Shown: in pieces, positions 17,347 through 27,533 of the stretch | Layout: every line of letters starts with the position of its first letter | Numbering within the stretch: the stretch's first letter is position 1 | Assembly (NCBI RefSeq): GCF_003590335.1 | Contig: NZ_MIET01000046.1 | Span: 1 to 64,000, forward strand | DNA from: Pseudoalteromonas sp. MSK9-3 | GTDB lineage: Bacteria; Pseudomonadota; Gammaproteobacteria; Enterobacterales; Alteromonadaceae | DNA length: 64,000 nucleotides | Direction of reading: 5' to 3' | Position numbers and translations under genes: made by a program | The notes under the pieces: model-generated | What the model saw: the letters and a program-made list of their open reading frames with translations, nothing else | Databases searched by the model: none | What the model was told of the DNA's origin: nothing

Positions 17347-19800
17347 ATGCAGCTTTCTCGTTTTGGTTTTAGTGTAAGTTCATTGGCTTTATCAGTTCAA
17401 TTAGCATTGACTGCAGGTATGGCAGTTTCAACAAGTGTTGTTGCACAAGAGCAGCAAGACAGTGTTAAAAATGTTGAACGGATCAGCGTATATGGTCGTC
17501 ATAATCAACTTATTTTGGACTCAGGTACTGTGACAAAATCCAACATGGCGCTTATGCAGACTCCGGCTGCAGTTGTGGTGGTGGATAAAGCCCTGCTTTC
17601 TGTTCAAGCTGCAAATACATTACAAGATGCTGTTCGCAATGTAAGTGGTTTATCGCAAGCCGGAAATAATTATGGCATTGGCGATAACTTGATTTTACGT
17701 GGGTTAGGTGTGAGCTACACGTATGATGGTATGTACGGTGGTGCAGATCTTGGTAATAGTTTTAACCCGACACGAACGCTTAGTAACATTGAAAGTATTG
17801 AAGTTCTTAAAGGTCCAGCAACAGGTTTGTATGGCATTGGTGCAGCTGGTGGTGTGATCAACTTAGTTGAGAAAAAACCATTGGCGATTGAACAGTATGA
17901 AGTGAAAGCGGTTGCAGGTGCATGGGATACCTACGGTCTAATGCTAGACGCGAGCAATGTGCTGTCTGAAGAATGGGCATATAGACTTGTTGCTAATCAT
18001 GATAGCAGTGATGGCTTTAGAGGCCTTGGCTCAGAGCGCAATGAGTTATACGCGACGCTGAGCTTTGAACCAAACTCTAACCACCGTTTACTGTTTTCAA
18101 CAGCTTATATTGACGATGAAGTACAGGTTGATTCAGTCGGTGACCCAGTTCGAATTTTAAATTGGGATAGTATCAATAGTGAACCAGGCATGGTGAGCGC
18201 AGATTTATTGCCTAATGATAGTGATGCCGATGCTGATGGCAATTTAGGTATTCAATTAACGGATGAGCAGCGTGCTGTTTTAGCGGCTTCTATTTCAGCA
18301 AACGATGGGCTTCACCCGTTGAATTTAGGCGAGAGTAGCTTAATTTCACCCTTATCAAAGCCAAATAAAGGCGAAGAGAAGCGAATTAAGCTGCGTCATG
18401 ATTGGTATTTTGATAATAAGTCAAGCTTAACGCAACAGGTATTGTATCGAGAGTATGATTCAAACCTAACGCGCCAAACCGGTGCGTATAACTACGTGTA
18501 TTGGGACCGTCGAGGTGAGATCAACGCTGACCCTCGTGCCCCAATTCTGCAAGACGGTAATGTCTATCCTTATTCGGCACGACGTCAAGAATATAGAAAG
18601 CAAATTGCCAGTGAGAAAACGTGGCAGTATTTCGCCGACTTAAAACTGAGCTGGGATTATGGTTCAATTGTCGGTGAGCATCTTGTCAGCACAAATTATG
18701 AGCGCCGCGACATGGCCAATAAGAGCTGGTCTATTTATGATGCCGATGGGGCCGCAGAGGGTAATAATGCGGTGCCATATATTTTAGATATTCGCAACCC
18801 AAATTGGCCGACGGGTAACTTTGAAGACTATAGCCCTGTATTGCGCAGTAATTATGACAAGACGTTAACTGCTTATGGCATAAGCGCTCAAGAAGTTTTG
18901 TATGTGACAGATGAGCTGACAGTCAGACTCGGTGCTGCGTACACGGCGATTAAACAAGAGTATCAACACAAAGGCACAGATCGAGCACCACACATTGGCG
19001 TAGAAGCCGATACGGATGACGGTGGTTTTACGTATAATGCGGGTATTAACTACCAATTCTCAGAGCAATTATCGACATTTGTGAACTTTGCTAAAGGGCG
19101 TACTGCTTATAGTGTACTTGGCAGTTTAGTTAATACAGCGAGTACATCTAATATCGAAAATAGACCTGATTCTGAGTCTGAATCAATTGATTTAGGGCTG
19201 CGCTTTACTGCTTTAAATGAAGACCTAATCGGCTCTGTTGTGTGGTTTGATACGCGTCGAACCAATCTACGTTACGAGAATGAATTATTTAACGATAACC
19301 CGGATGATCCAGAATACAATGTAGATGTGCCGCAATACTTTTTTGATGATGAGAATAAGTCTGATGGAGTTGAAGTCGATATAAACCTCGCAATTAACGA
19401 TGTACTGAGTATGAATGCGAATGCAACTTGGCAAGATGCAATTGAAATTCGCAGCCAAGAAGCCTCAGGGCAACGAAAAGGGATCCCGAAAAAGTTAAGT
19501 AGCGTGTGGCTGAATTATGATTTTATGTTTAATAGCCTGAGTGCCCCGTTACAAGTCAGTTTAGGGGTAAACTATGTTGGGGAGAGAACCATCAACTCAA
19601 CCAGTTTTGGTTTACCAAAGGCAACAATTAACAGCTTTACGCGATGGGATGCTGCATTAACGTATGCAGCTGATAGCTATTCAGTAAAACTGAACCTTGA
19701 AAATCTAACAGATGAGCGTTACTACTCTAAAGCATTGTTTTTAGGCGGTTTACCAGGCAATGAACGTAATGTGAAGCTCACCGCAACTTATACATTCTAA
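17347..19800 (+). CDS. TonB-dependent siderophore receptor
   Basis: Product of 817 residues with signal peptide (about 1-33), a possible TonB box near VERISVYG, a plug (about 60-190; TPAAVVVVDKALL, NVSGLSQAGNN, LILRGLG, VLKGPATGLYGIGAAGGVINL) and a barrel ending in TYTF. The plug sequence QTPAxVxVV and GLYG..AGGVINLV is typical of the ferrichrome/ferrioxamine-type siderophore receptor family (TIGR01783). A Fur-box-like site upstream and the PepSY protein before it support iron-siderophore uptake. The specific siderophore cannot be read from the sequence. Confidence 0.9.
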   Translation: MQLSRFGFSVSSLALSVQLALTAGMAVSTSVVAQEQQDSVKNVERISVYGRHNQLILDSGTVTKSNMALMQTPAAVVVVDKALLSVQAANTLQDAVRNVSGLSQAGNNYGIGDNLILRGLGVSYTYDGMYGGADLGNSFNPTRTLSNIESIEVLKGPATGLYGIGAAGGVINLVEKKPLAIEQYEVKAVAGAWDTYGLMLDASNVLSEEWAYRLVANHDSSDGFRGLGSERNELYATLSFEPNSNHRLLFSTAYIDDEVQVDSVGDPVRILNWDSINSEPGMVSADLLPNDSDADADGNLGIQLTDEQRAVLAASISANDGLHPLNLGESSLISPLSKPNKGEEKRIKLRHDWYFDNKSSLTQQVLYREYDSNLTRQTGAYNYVYWDRRGEINADPRAPILQDGNVYPYSARRQEYRKQIASEKTWQYFADLKLSWDYGSIVGEHLVSTNYERRDMANKSWSIYDADGAAEGNNAVPYILDIRNPNWPTGNFEDYSPVLRSNYDKTLTAYGISAQEVLYVTDELTVRLGAAYTAIKQEYQHKGTDRAPHIGVEADTDDGGFTYNAGINYQFSEQLSTFVNFAKGRTAYSVLGSLVNTASTSNIENRPDSESESIDLGLRFTALNEDLIGSVVWFDTRRTNLRYENELFNDNPDDPEYNVDVPQYFFDDENKSDGVEVDINLAINDVLSMNANATWQDAIEIRSQEASGQRKGIPKKLSSVWLNYDFMFNSLSAPLQVSLGVNYVGERTINSTSFGLPKATINSFTRWDAALTYAADSYSVKLNLENLTDERYYSKALFLGGLPGNERNVKLTATYTF

Positions 19801-19828
19801 CGCGGCGTGACACTATGTCATATTTTTA

Positions 19829-19858
19829 ATGCCCTGAACTGAGTTCAGGGCATTTTTT
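19829..19858 (+). terminator. Rho-independent terminator
   Basis: ATGCCCTGAACT pairs with AGTTCAGGGCAT around a short loop and is followed by TTTTTT. It ends the siderophore-receptor transcript. The stem core CCCTGAA/TTCAGGG is the same as in the repeat array at 45-622. Confidence 0.8.
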
Positions 19859-19890
19859 ATGCAGCTCAAAGAGTGCATACACGCCATAGT

Positions 19891-19935
19891 ACTTAGCTAT
19901 TTTAGTGCTTAGCTATTTTAGCGCTTAGACTATTT
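19891..19935. repeat. Short 16-base tandem repeat
   Basis: About 2.7 copies of a 16-base unit close to GCTTAGCTATTTTAGT run across 19891-19935, over the 3' end of the AraC/GyrI gene. It is probably a simple slippage repeat between convergent transcripts. Confidence 0.6.
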
Positions 19936-20799
19936 AATCAAACAACATATATTTGTGAGCAGTTCGCTTGGCGGTGTGTCTTTTAAATCATTTAAATACT
20001 CTTCAAATGGCGGGAAATCTGCGAGCTCCAAACCACTTTGAGGTAACCAATGCCCAAATAGCCACTCATACGGTTGCTCTAATTCAGCGTAATCTCCTTT
20101 AAACAGTAAGGTTACGCATTGACTTGCGGGTATGGTAATTATTTTGAGTTGCGGGTCTAACGAGAGAGAAGCTCCCGCTGGTACGCTGATACAGGCACAA
20201 GAACGAAGGCTTGATACGTCTACTGACTTTGGGTCGTCATAATATAAGCCAAAAAATCGGGTTTGCTCATCCAAAAGTTGTTTGCTGTTGGCGATTACAC
20301 TGAGCTTTTCAAACGCTTGGCCGATTTGCATATAATCACCACGATGTTCAAGACCAATAAGGGTTAATTCGGGCATTGTCTGTTGTTCTACGTTATACAT
20401 AATTTGATACTCTGATTGCTGAGGTGGATAAAACGCAGTGGGACAAGTAAAGCAAGAGTTTCGCTTCTTTCTATATGCATCAGGTGTTTCGCCATAGTGC
20501 TTGGTAAACGCACGATTAAACGCAGCTACACTGCCATATCGGACCTGTTTAGCGATATCTTGCTGACTCATAGAACTACGCAGTAACATTACAGAAGCTT
20601 TCAATAAGCGCATGCGCCTTACTGTTACATTGATTGGCTCACCAGTGAACGTGCGGTAGATACGGTGAAAATGATAAACAGACATACATGCTTTATCGGC
20701 CAACGTATTTACCTCGAGATCCATATGCGTATTTTCATACATGTAATCAATAACAGCTAATAGTCGTTGTTGATATAAATTGCGTGTTATGGCTTTCAT
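19930..20799 (-). CDS. AraC-family regulator with GyrI-like effector domain
   Basis: Product of 289 residues. N-terminal AraC DNA-binding domain (about 8-110; two helix-turn-helix motifs at LADKACMSVYHFHRIYRTF and QDIAKQVRYGSVAAFNRAF, then TPDAYRKKR), followed by a GyrI/SOUL-like small-molecule-binding domain (about 130-285). This is the Rob/SoxS-like layout for stress or drug responses. It is convergent with the siderophore-receptor gene. A small-molecule inducer is expected but unidentified. Confidence 0.85.
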   Translation of the reverse strand: MKAITRNLYQQRLLAVIDYMYENTHMDLEVNTLADKACMSVYHFHRIYRTFTGEPINVTVRRMRLLKASVMLLRSSMSQQDIAKQVRYGSVAAFNRAFTKHYGETPDAYRKKRNSCFTCPTAFYPPQQSEYQIMYNVEQQTMPELTLIGLEHRGDYMQIGQAFEKLSVIANSKQLLDEQTRFFGLYYDDPKSVDVSSLRSCACISVPAGASLSLDPQLKIITIPASQCVTLLFKGDYAELEQPYEWLFGHWLPQSGLELADFPPFEEYLNDLKDTPPSELLTNICCLIK

Positions 20800-21043
20800 T
20801 TTTACGGCATGTCCTGCTTCTGGTCACAATGAATTTATATAAATGTATTTGCTTATGCAACGGTTACTACTTTACATGACGTAGGGTTGATAATGTTTGC
20901 GCTTTTTAAAGTACAACTTTTTTCGGTGTGTTTGAAATTAATTTGTAAACCTAGAAGATCTAACATACATTTAATTGATGCTATTGCAATAGTGGTGGCG
21001 GTGAGGTTAGGGCTTTTTCTATACTGGGTTTTGAGTTATTCAT

Positions 21044-22876
21044 ATGATGAATGTTGTAAAAAAAACTCTATGTTTATACTGCTTTATTTTTGTACTAGCG
21101 GTGTTTAGTACTTATGTGAATGCAGGACAACCCAAATATGATCTATCTAATGGTGGTGCAGGGTTAAGTCGCAGTTTTTCTTATACCGTCACTTCAGAAG
21201 TTGCAACATTTGACTATGTAGCGACGTCAAAGCAATTGAAATGGCAGCCCCACTCAAAAGACAATTTAAATTTAGGGATAACTGACAAAGTTTATTGGTT
21301 TAGGCATTCATTTTCGTTACATGGGTCTCAAAAACAAAGCGTTATTTTTGAAGTGAGTTACCCTTTATTAGATGACTTAGAAGTCTATATAGAGCATCAA
21401 GGTCAACTGTTTAGTTATCAATTAGGCGATTTGGAACGTTTTGCCAGCCGGCCAATAAAGCATCGCTTTTTTTTAATTCCGTTTACCATCACACCCAATG
21501 AGAATGTACAATTTTACGCGCGGTTAAAAACCTCAAGTGTGATGATATTTCCTGTGAAATTATGGAAAGCGTCTGATTTTACTGAAAGAAATCAGATCAA
21601 TACACTGATTTTAGGTGCGTACTTTGGGTTGATGGCGTTGCTGTTCGTTTATGTGTGCTCTTGTGCGATTATTACACGAAAGCGAGTTTATGGGTATTAC
21701 CTCGGTTATATCAGTAGCATGACGTTATTGTTGTGTAACTTATCGGGCCTGAGTTTTCAGTATTTCTGGCCAAACAGTATTTGGTGGAATGGTCAATCTA
21801 GTATTTTCATCCTTTATGTTATTGTGTTTTTTGGCATTCTTTTCAGCAAAAGCTTGCTTAACATCGCGCAAGCTTATCCACGGTTTAATCTGGCTTTACG
21901 ATACTTGGTTGCGGCAGTTGCTTTGATGGGGGCAGTTTCACTCACTCTACCGTATGAAATGTTATTAGCACCTACTATTTATTTTAGTTTGGCATGTTGT
22001 GTGCTCGGGCTTGTGGTTGGATATGTGCGCGTTAAAGATGGATTAGAGGTTGCCAAATTCTATAGCGTGGCATGGGGTGGCGCTTTGTTTGGTGGTTTAG
22101 TGTTAGTGGCAACGAAGATCAGTTTAGTGCCATTTAATTGGTTTACTGAGCATGCATTGATGTTTGGTATTAGCTTTGAAATATTATGTTTGTCATTTGC
22201 GATTGCTAAAAGCCTGCAAATTGAACGAAAAGAAAAGTTGCAGCTAAAAGACTCGTTGATGAAACATTTAGCCAATGCAAAGGAAACATTAGAACAACAG
22301 GTTCATCAGCGCACTGCAGAACTGGAAGAGGCGAATATCAAACTTATGCAGTCGGCAATTACCGATGCACTCACCGGCGTTGCAAATCGACGTAGGCTAG
22401 ATGAATTTCTAGATGTAGAGTATGCCAGAGCGGTGAGGTTTAATTATCCTATTTGCTTGTTAATGATCGATGTCGACTTTTTTAAAAAGGTGAACGATGA
22501 GTATGGACATCAAGTGGGCGATACCTGCTTGAAATTAGTCGCATCGCGTATAACTGGTGAAATAACCCGCATTGGTGATTTGGTCGCTCGCTATGGAGGC
22601 GAGGAATTTTGCATTGTGTTACCGTATGCGCAAGAGCATGATGGTGCGGTAATCGCTGAGAAAATACGTGTTAGTATTGCAGCACAGCCTATGCTCACTA
22701 ATATTGGGGCCATTGAGCTAACTGTGAGTATTGGTGTTGCAGGGCATCAACCGGATAGTAATATGCCTCTCACACAGCTTGAGTTGGCCGATAAGGCGTT
22801 ATACACAGCCAAACATAATGGTAGAAACCAAGTCGTCACAGCCAGTGAAATGGGGGCTATTAGGCATATAAATTAA
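21044..22876 (+). CDS. 7TMR-DISM diguanylate cyclase
   Basis: Product of 610 residues: signal peptide, periplasmic DISMED2-like sensor domain (about 40-175, beta-rich), seven-helix membrane region (about 180-385), a coiled coil (about 390-435), then a GGDEF domain. GGEEF lies at 518-522 and is preceded by RIGD, the RxxD inhibitory c-di-GMP site. It makes cyclic di-GMP from GTP and should be active and feedback-inhibited. The signal sensed by the periplasmic domain is unknown. Its end overlaps the convergent Hpt gene by four bases. Confidence 0.92.
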   Translation: MMNVVKKTLCLYCFIFVLAVFSTYVNAGQPKYDLSNGGAGLSRSFSYTVTSEVATFDYVATSKQLKWQPHSKDNLNLGITDKVYWFRHSFSLHGSQKQSVIFEVSYPLLDDLEVYIEHQGQLFSYQLGDLERFASRPIKHRFFLIPFTITPNENVQFYARLKTSSVMIFPVKLWKASDFTERNQINTLILGAYFGLMALLFVYVCSCAIITRKRVYGYYLGYISSMTLLLCNLSGLSFQYFWPNSIWWNGQSSIFILYVIVFFGILFSKSLLNIAQAYPRFNLALRYLVAAVALMGAVSLTLPYEMLLAPTIYFSLACCVLGLVVGYVRVKDGLEVAKFYSVAWGGALFGGLVLVATKISLVPFNWFTEHALMFGISFEILCLSFAIAKSLQIERKEKLQLKDSLMKHLANAKETLEQQVHQRTAELEEANIKLMQSAITDALTGVANRRRLDEFLDVEYARAVRFNYPICLLMIDVDFFKKVNDEYGHQVGDTCLKLVASRITGEITRIGDLVARYGGEEFCIVLPYAQEHDGAVIAEKIRVSIAAQPMLTNIGAIELTVSIGVAGHQPDSNMPLTQLELADKALYTAKHNGRNQVVTASEMGAIRHIN

Positions 22877-23223
22877 CCAGATGCTGACAAATATACTTGC
22901 TTTAACTCGTTGCTAAGGTTATGAATATGTTGTTTACATTTTACTTTGTCTTGCGCCAAAGAGGCGTGTTCTAGCGTTTGTAAATGATAAGCACATAGTT
23001 CGGCACCAATGGCTTTTGCTGAGGTTTTTAAAAAGTGTGCTTCATCTTTTATTTTATTAAATTGCTCTTGTCGATATAGCTGGGCAATGTGTTGCAAGCT
23101 GGTTTTTGCTTGGCGTAAAAACTGCTGTTGGAAGTGGGCAATTTCAGCTTTATCGTCGCCAATTAAATCTATCATGACTTGTTGGTTAATGGTTTTTAGA
23201 TCGCTTAATTCTTTGTTATGCAT
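22873..23223 (-). CDS. Histidine phosphotransfer (Hpt) protein
   Basis: Product of 116 residues, a single helical Hpt domain. The motif AHFLKTSAKAIGA puts the phospho-accepting His at residue 63. It starts eight bases inside the end of the hybrid-kinase gene, so translation is likely coupled. It should relay phosphate from the kinase receiver to a response regulator, possibly the one encoded first in this operon. Confidence 0.88.
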   Translation of the reverse strand: MHNKELSDLKTINQQVMIDLIGDDKAEIAHFQQQFLRQAKTSLQHIAQLYRQEQFNKIKDEAHFLKTSAKAIGAELCAYHLQTLEHASLAQDKVKCKQHIHNLSNELKQVYLSASG

Positions 23224-25990
23224 ACCACCTCCCGATCACCGTTTTAAATTTGTCTAATGTAATGGGCTTGCTTATAAAGTCTGACATGCCTTTTGATAAG
23301 CAGTAATCTCTGTCGCCTTTCATCGCGGCTCCTGTGACGGCAATGATAGGGATGGGCGCTTTGCCTAAATGTTGTTCTTTTTGACGGATCAGTTCGGTCA
23401 TTTCATAGCCATCCATTTCTGGCATATGGCAGTCAGTTAAAATTAATGTGTACGACTTTTCTTGCCATTGACTCAGACCAAGCTCGCCATTTTCGGCAAT
23501 ATCGCAAGTATAGCCCAGTTTCGTGAGCTGCTTTGTCATTAGCTTTTGGTTAAAAGGGTTATCTTCCACCAGCAAAATAGTGGCATTAGACTGTGTATTT
23601 TCATTATATGTAGGGTTAATAAGCGCGGAGGATTGCGCATTGTGATCTGCCGTATTGGTGCTGTGTTCACTATTGTAGTGTGATGGTTCTTTGTTTGTGT
23701 TGGCATTAAAATCTAGTTCTAGATCTAAGTCAAAATCAGCCTCTGACAAACTGAGTGGGGCAGGTGATGCGATATTGTTTAAACGATTAAGCAACTTTTT
23801 AATGGAGAAAAAAGTTTGTGTATTCAAAAATGCTACTGGCACGTTGTGAATGAGCTGCTTGATTGGCGCTAAGTCGTTACCATTGACTAAAATAATCGCA
23901 TTGCTTTGTATATTTTTCAGGGTATCTAATTGAGTTTGCTCATATACACTCGTGAGAATAAAAATATAAGTTTGCTGTGAATCTAACCCTTTTAAGCTGC
24001 TCCAGGGAGTGAGCTTTGTGATACGTATGGTGTTGAGTATTTTGACAAGGTGTTGAGTATGCAGTTCGTTTTCATCGTTAGTGACGAGGGTAATGTCTGT
24101 TAATGGCAATGCTTGGGCTCGCGGCTGACTGTGCCAAATCGGAATACGAACCGTAAAAGTACTTCCTTCATGGGGTTCACTCTTTAGATTTAGTTGGCCG
24201 CCCATCAGGTCTATGAGTCGACCACATATAGCCAAACCCAGCCCCGTGCCGCCAAAACGTCGTGTTGTGGTTTTGTCTGCTTGAGTAAATGGCGTGAAGA
24301 GTTTTTTTTGTGTGTCTTTGTCGATGCCAATACCGTTATCTTGAACTGAAACTATAAGGGTATGAATAAGCTCATTTTCTGGCTGCCAGTCAATATTAAT
24401 TGCCACAGCACCTACTTTGTCGTCGGTGTTTCCACAAAACTTTATCGCATTACTGATCAGGTTGAATAACACTTGCCTGACACGGTTGTCATCGGTATTA
24501 ATAAGAGCCGGTAATTGAGTGGACTCAAACACAGATAGGTTGACGCCTTTTGCACGCGCAACTGGGCCAAACACCACAAGAATGTTATAAATGAGCTCTG
24601 ATAAATCAAAATCTACGCAGTCTAGTTCTAACTTACCCGCTTCAATTTTGGTTATATCTAAAATGTCGTTGAGGATAGAGACTAGGTTATTCGCAGAAAT
24701 AGAGGCAGTGTCTAATAACTCTTGCTCTTCTAGGTTGTTCTCTTGCAATGTGAGCAGGTCTAATGCACCAATAATAACGTTCATTGGTGTGCGTAATTCA
24801 TGACTCATCATAGATAAAAAGTCTGATTTTGACTTGTTAGCCGTTTCAGCATGCTTTAGTGCATTATCAAGTTCTGCGGTGCGCGCCCTTACTTTTTCTT
24901 CTAGGTTGAGGTTTACTTCTTGCAATTGCGCTTTTGTTTTAAATGCGGTTGTTTGATCAATAACAACGCCGTCAACCCGTATGCTGTCACCCACGTTGTT
25001 TTGAGTAACTAAGCCTTTTATAAGGAGATGTATGATGTTATTCGAGGGTTGAAGGTATCGACATTCGTGTTCAAATTCTTTGCCTGTTTCTAGCGCATGC
25101 CGAAATGCTTTGAATGCATTTGATATATCATCGGGGTGAATATTCTTTAACCAGCTACTAATTTGGGTCGATTCACTCATATTCATCTGAAAGATAGCAT
25201 TGGCTTGCTGATCCCATGCCCATTCCCAGTGTTGATCTTTTTTAACGCTTCGCCAACTCCCTATTTTACCTGCTTCTAACGCGATCCGGCGGTTTTCGTT
25301 GGCTTCATTGAGTGCTTTGGCCATTTGCTTTTCTTGGCTACATTCTTGTAGCGTACCGTACCAGTATTTTTTGTAGTTATTGGGTTGGTTTGCGAGTATT
25401 TGGTACCAATGTAGTTGACCTGAAATCGTCATTCTAAATTCAAAACTCAGAGGCGTATTGGCTTGCGATTCAATGAAGAGGCGTGTGAGTTGTGCTTGAT
25501 CATCTGTGTGTACCAACGATGTAAATTTATCCCATGACAACCCCTCACTGGGCAGCTGTTTTATAAGTTGATAAAAGCTATCGGAGAAATACACATTATT
25601 AAAAGAGGTATCAAAGCGCCAAATCCCTATGTTTGCGCAAGAAATTGCGGTGTCTAAAATATAGGTAGACCTCAAAGAGGATAGGTGAGGCGTTTCTGTG
25701 TGATTATTGACTACAAGAATATCGTAACTGTTCGGTTCACAATGATAAAACTGCAGTGAGTATGCAAACCTATTTTTGTAATAGGCGGTCACCGTTGCAG
25801 AATCACCTAATGTTATGTCGCGATAGTCAAAATAGACTGAAAATGCGAAAAAATGACTCAGAGGCTTATTTTTTACTTCTTTATCAGATAGCTGTAATAA
25901 TGTTCTGCAACCTTCATTAATAGTACTAATATCACCGGTGCTGGTTATTTTCATTAATGGCAGTGCATTGAGAAGCGGTTGCATAGACAA
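23216..25990 (-). CDS. Hybrid sensor histidine kinase with PAS domains
   Basis: Product of 924 residues with no obvious transmembrane helix. PAS-like folds cover about 10-105, 110-235 and 240-360. A coiled coil (365-385) leads to HisKA (MSHELRTP with phospho-His 397), then the HATPase domain (NLISNAIKF, DNGIGI, GGTGLGLAI), a degenerate receiver-like stretch (about 640-740), and a C-terminal receiver with phospho-acceptor Asp 853 in LTDCHMPEMDG. It is a cytoplasmic phosphorelay kinase. It sits between the response-regulator gene (11 bases upstream) and the Hpt gene (8-base overlap downstream), so kinase, Hpt and regulator probably form one relay. The PAS ligand is unknown. Confidence 0.9.
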   Translation of the reverse strand: MSMQPLLNALPLMKITSTGDISTINEGCRTLLQLSDKEVKNKPLSHFFAFSVYFDYRDITLGDSATVTAYYKNRFAYSLQFYHCEPNSYDILVVNNHTETPHLSSLRSTYILDTAISCANIGIWRFDTSFNNVYFSDSFYQLIKQLPSEGLSWDKFTSLVHTDDQAQLTRLFIESQANTPLSFEFRMTISGQLHWYQILANQPNNYKKYWYGTLQECSQEKQMAKALNEANENRRIALEAGKIGSWRSVKKDQHWEWAWDQQANAIFQMNMSESTQISSWLKNIHPDDISNAFKAFRHALETGKEFEHECRYLQPSNNIIHLLIKGLVTQNNVGDSIRVDGVVIDQTTAFKTKAQLQEVNLNLEEKVRARTAELDNALKHAETANKSKSDFLSMMSHELRTPMNVIIGALDLLTLQENNLEEQELLDTASISANNLVSILNDILDITKIEAGKLELDCVDFDLSELIYNILVVFGPVARAKGVNLSVFESTQLPALINTDDNRVRQVLFNLISNAIKFCGNTDDKVGAVAINIDWQPENELIHTLIVSVQDNGIGIDKDTQKKLFTPFTQADKTTTRRFGGTGLGLAICGRLIDLMGGQLNLKSEPHEGSTFTVRIPIWHSQPRAQALPLTDITLVTNDENELHTQHLVKILNTIRITKLTPWSSLKGLDSQQTYIFILTSVYEQTQLDTLKNIQSNAIILVNGNDLAPIKQLIHNVPVAFLNTQTFFSIKKLLNRLNNIASPAPLSLSEADFDLDLELDFNANTNKEPSHYNSEHSTNTADHNAQSSALINPTYNENTQSNATILLVEDNPFNQKLMTKQLTKLGYTCDIAENGELGLSQWQEKSYTLILTDCHMPEMDGYEMTELIRQKEQHLGKAPIPIIAVTGAAMKGDRDYCLSKGMSDFISKPITLDKFKTVIGRWYA

Positions 25991-26001
25991 TATCCTTGTT
26001 G

Positions 26002-27186
26002 CTAGCTAGCAATAGCTCTTTTTGCTTTTTCAACCGCTTTGAGTATTGATTGCTTAGTGGATGGTTTGGCAATATAGGCGGTTAAGCCAAGCGTTGCCCA
26101 CTTGCGGATCAGATCTTTGTTTTTGTTACTGGTAAGCGCAACGATGGGTAAGTTTTTACAATGGCTGATATTTCTAATATTGCGAGTGGTGTTGTACCCA
26201 TCTAACTCAGGCATAAACAAATCCATAAAAATCATATTGTATTTTTGTTTTTTTAATTTTTTTATTGCGATGAGCCCACTAGATACAGCTTCTACATTAT
26301 GGCCCGCATTAATTAGTATTTTACTGATCATCTCTCGATAGATTTCGTTATCTTCTATGACCATAATTTTTATATACTGGCTCTCTGCCTCAGGCTTGTT
26401 TTGAGCTGGTTTATCATTCTGATAGTCTGTTACTTTTTGATTTGTTTCTGGCAGAGATTTTTCAATCAACAGTGCAGAAAGCTCAGCAAGAGACAATTGC
26501 TTGTTTTTAAGGCTGTTGGTGAGTTCTTCAATACTCATGGCCAACTTTTGTTCAAGTTGGTCGAGCAATGGGTTGATATGCTGTGCTTTAAGTTCGTTCA
26601 TAAGTGCGGTTTGAATATCGTTAACGCCCTTTGCTTGGTCGATGTTTTTCCGAGCTGTGGATAGTGTATGCTGTGCATCTGTGTGGTAAGCAGATGCATC
26701 GTCGATAAGCTGTTTTAAGCTTTCGTCTATGTTACCAAAGTGCTCTTCTCTAATGTGGGTGGTGTCATGAGCATTTTCACAGCGCAACAATGCATTGTGT
26801 AATATCATGCGCAAGCGGTAATTTTCATACATGGGTTTATATACGAAGTAATCGCAGAATATATGTTTCATACAGCAACGAAACCCAACCCCTGATTCTT
26901 TATTTTCACATAATAAAATGTTTTCATGGGGGTAGTCTAATAAACCCTGTTCGACGAGTGTTTTATATAATTCAATGCTGGCACTGACACTGGGCATGGC
27001 AAGAATGAGAACATGAGGAGCAGAGTCAATGATGACATCTTTTATATCCCGAAACTTAGTTAAAACGCGAAATGCAGTTATTTGGGAACTAATAACATCA
27101 CTGACGCCACCCAGTTCATCCACTTTGTCACAAATTAGTATGACTTTAGGGTGGCGTTCGACATGTTCAATTTCTTTACGAGACAT
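26002..27186 (-). CDS. Response regulator with pseudo-receiver, coiled coil and receiver
   Basis: Product of 394 residues from ATG at 27186; an upstream GTG at 27237 adds 17 poorly conserved-looking residues. Residues about 13-130 resemble a receiver fold (KVILICD at strand 1, LILAMP at strand 3, YKP at strand 5), but the phospho-acceptor Asp is replaced by Ala. A long helical region with coiled-coil character (about 135-270) follows. A complete receiver (275-390) has EDNE and phospho-acceptor Asp 322 in FMDLFMPELDG. It has no output domain, so it may act by protein contact or as a sink. It is first in the operon with the hybrid kinase and Hpt protein. Confidence 0.85.
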   Translation of the reverse strand: MSRKEIEHVERHPKVILICDKVDELGGVSDVISSQITAFRVLTKFRDIKDVIIDSAPHVLILAMPSVSASIELYKTLVEQGLLDYPHENILLCENKESGVGFRCCMKHIFCDYFVYKPMYENYRLRMILHNALLRCENAHDTTHIREEHFGNIDESLKQLIDDASAYHTDAQHTLSTARKNIDQAKGVNDIQTALMNELKAQHINPLLDQLEQKLAMSIEELTNSLKNKQLSLAELSALLIEKSLPETNQKVTDYQNDKPAQNKPEAESQYIKIMVIEDNEIYREMISKILINAGHNVEAVSSGLIAIKKLKKQKYNMIFMDLFMPELDGYNTTRNIRNISHCKNLPIVALTSNKNKDLIRKWATLGLTAYIAKPSTKQSILKAVEKAKRAIAS

Positions 27187-27533
27187 AGTGAAATTCCATA
27201 AATAAACTGTCCTTAAACCGACTGCTATAGTCAGCACTGAGGGTTAATCACACTGTGTTTTTCAGGCTGAGAACTAAGCCATTATTACTATGTACTCTCT
27301 GACTATAGTAAGGTTATGGTGCAAAGCAATAGTGGTTTAAAAAGTATTCAAAGTTCTTGTTTTGATAGCATGCTCACGAAAATGCGGTCTTTAGGTTGTA
27401 CCCACAAAATAAGGAATGTGTGTGCGGCGTGAGGTTTTTAATGCGTCAAAATGAAATTCACGCTACAATTGCGACTGTATATCATTACCCCTTGCGGTAG
27501 CATTTCACAAGTTTAAGGTTTCCAGTTTCTTTA
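27187..27533. other. Divergent intergenic region
   Basis: These 347 bases lie between the minus-strand phosphorelay operon and the plus-strand cation-transporter gene. They must hold both promoters. I recognise no gene, RNA or strong inverted repeat here. Confidence 0.4.

Noticed and set aside
20887..21108. 73-residue frame before the diguanylate cyclase
   Set aside because: It overlaps the start of the cyclase in another frame and has no recognisable motif.
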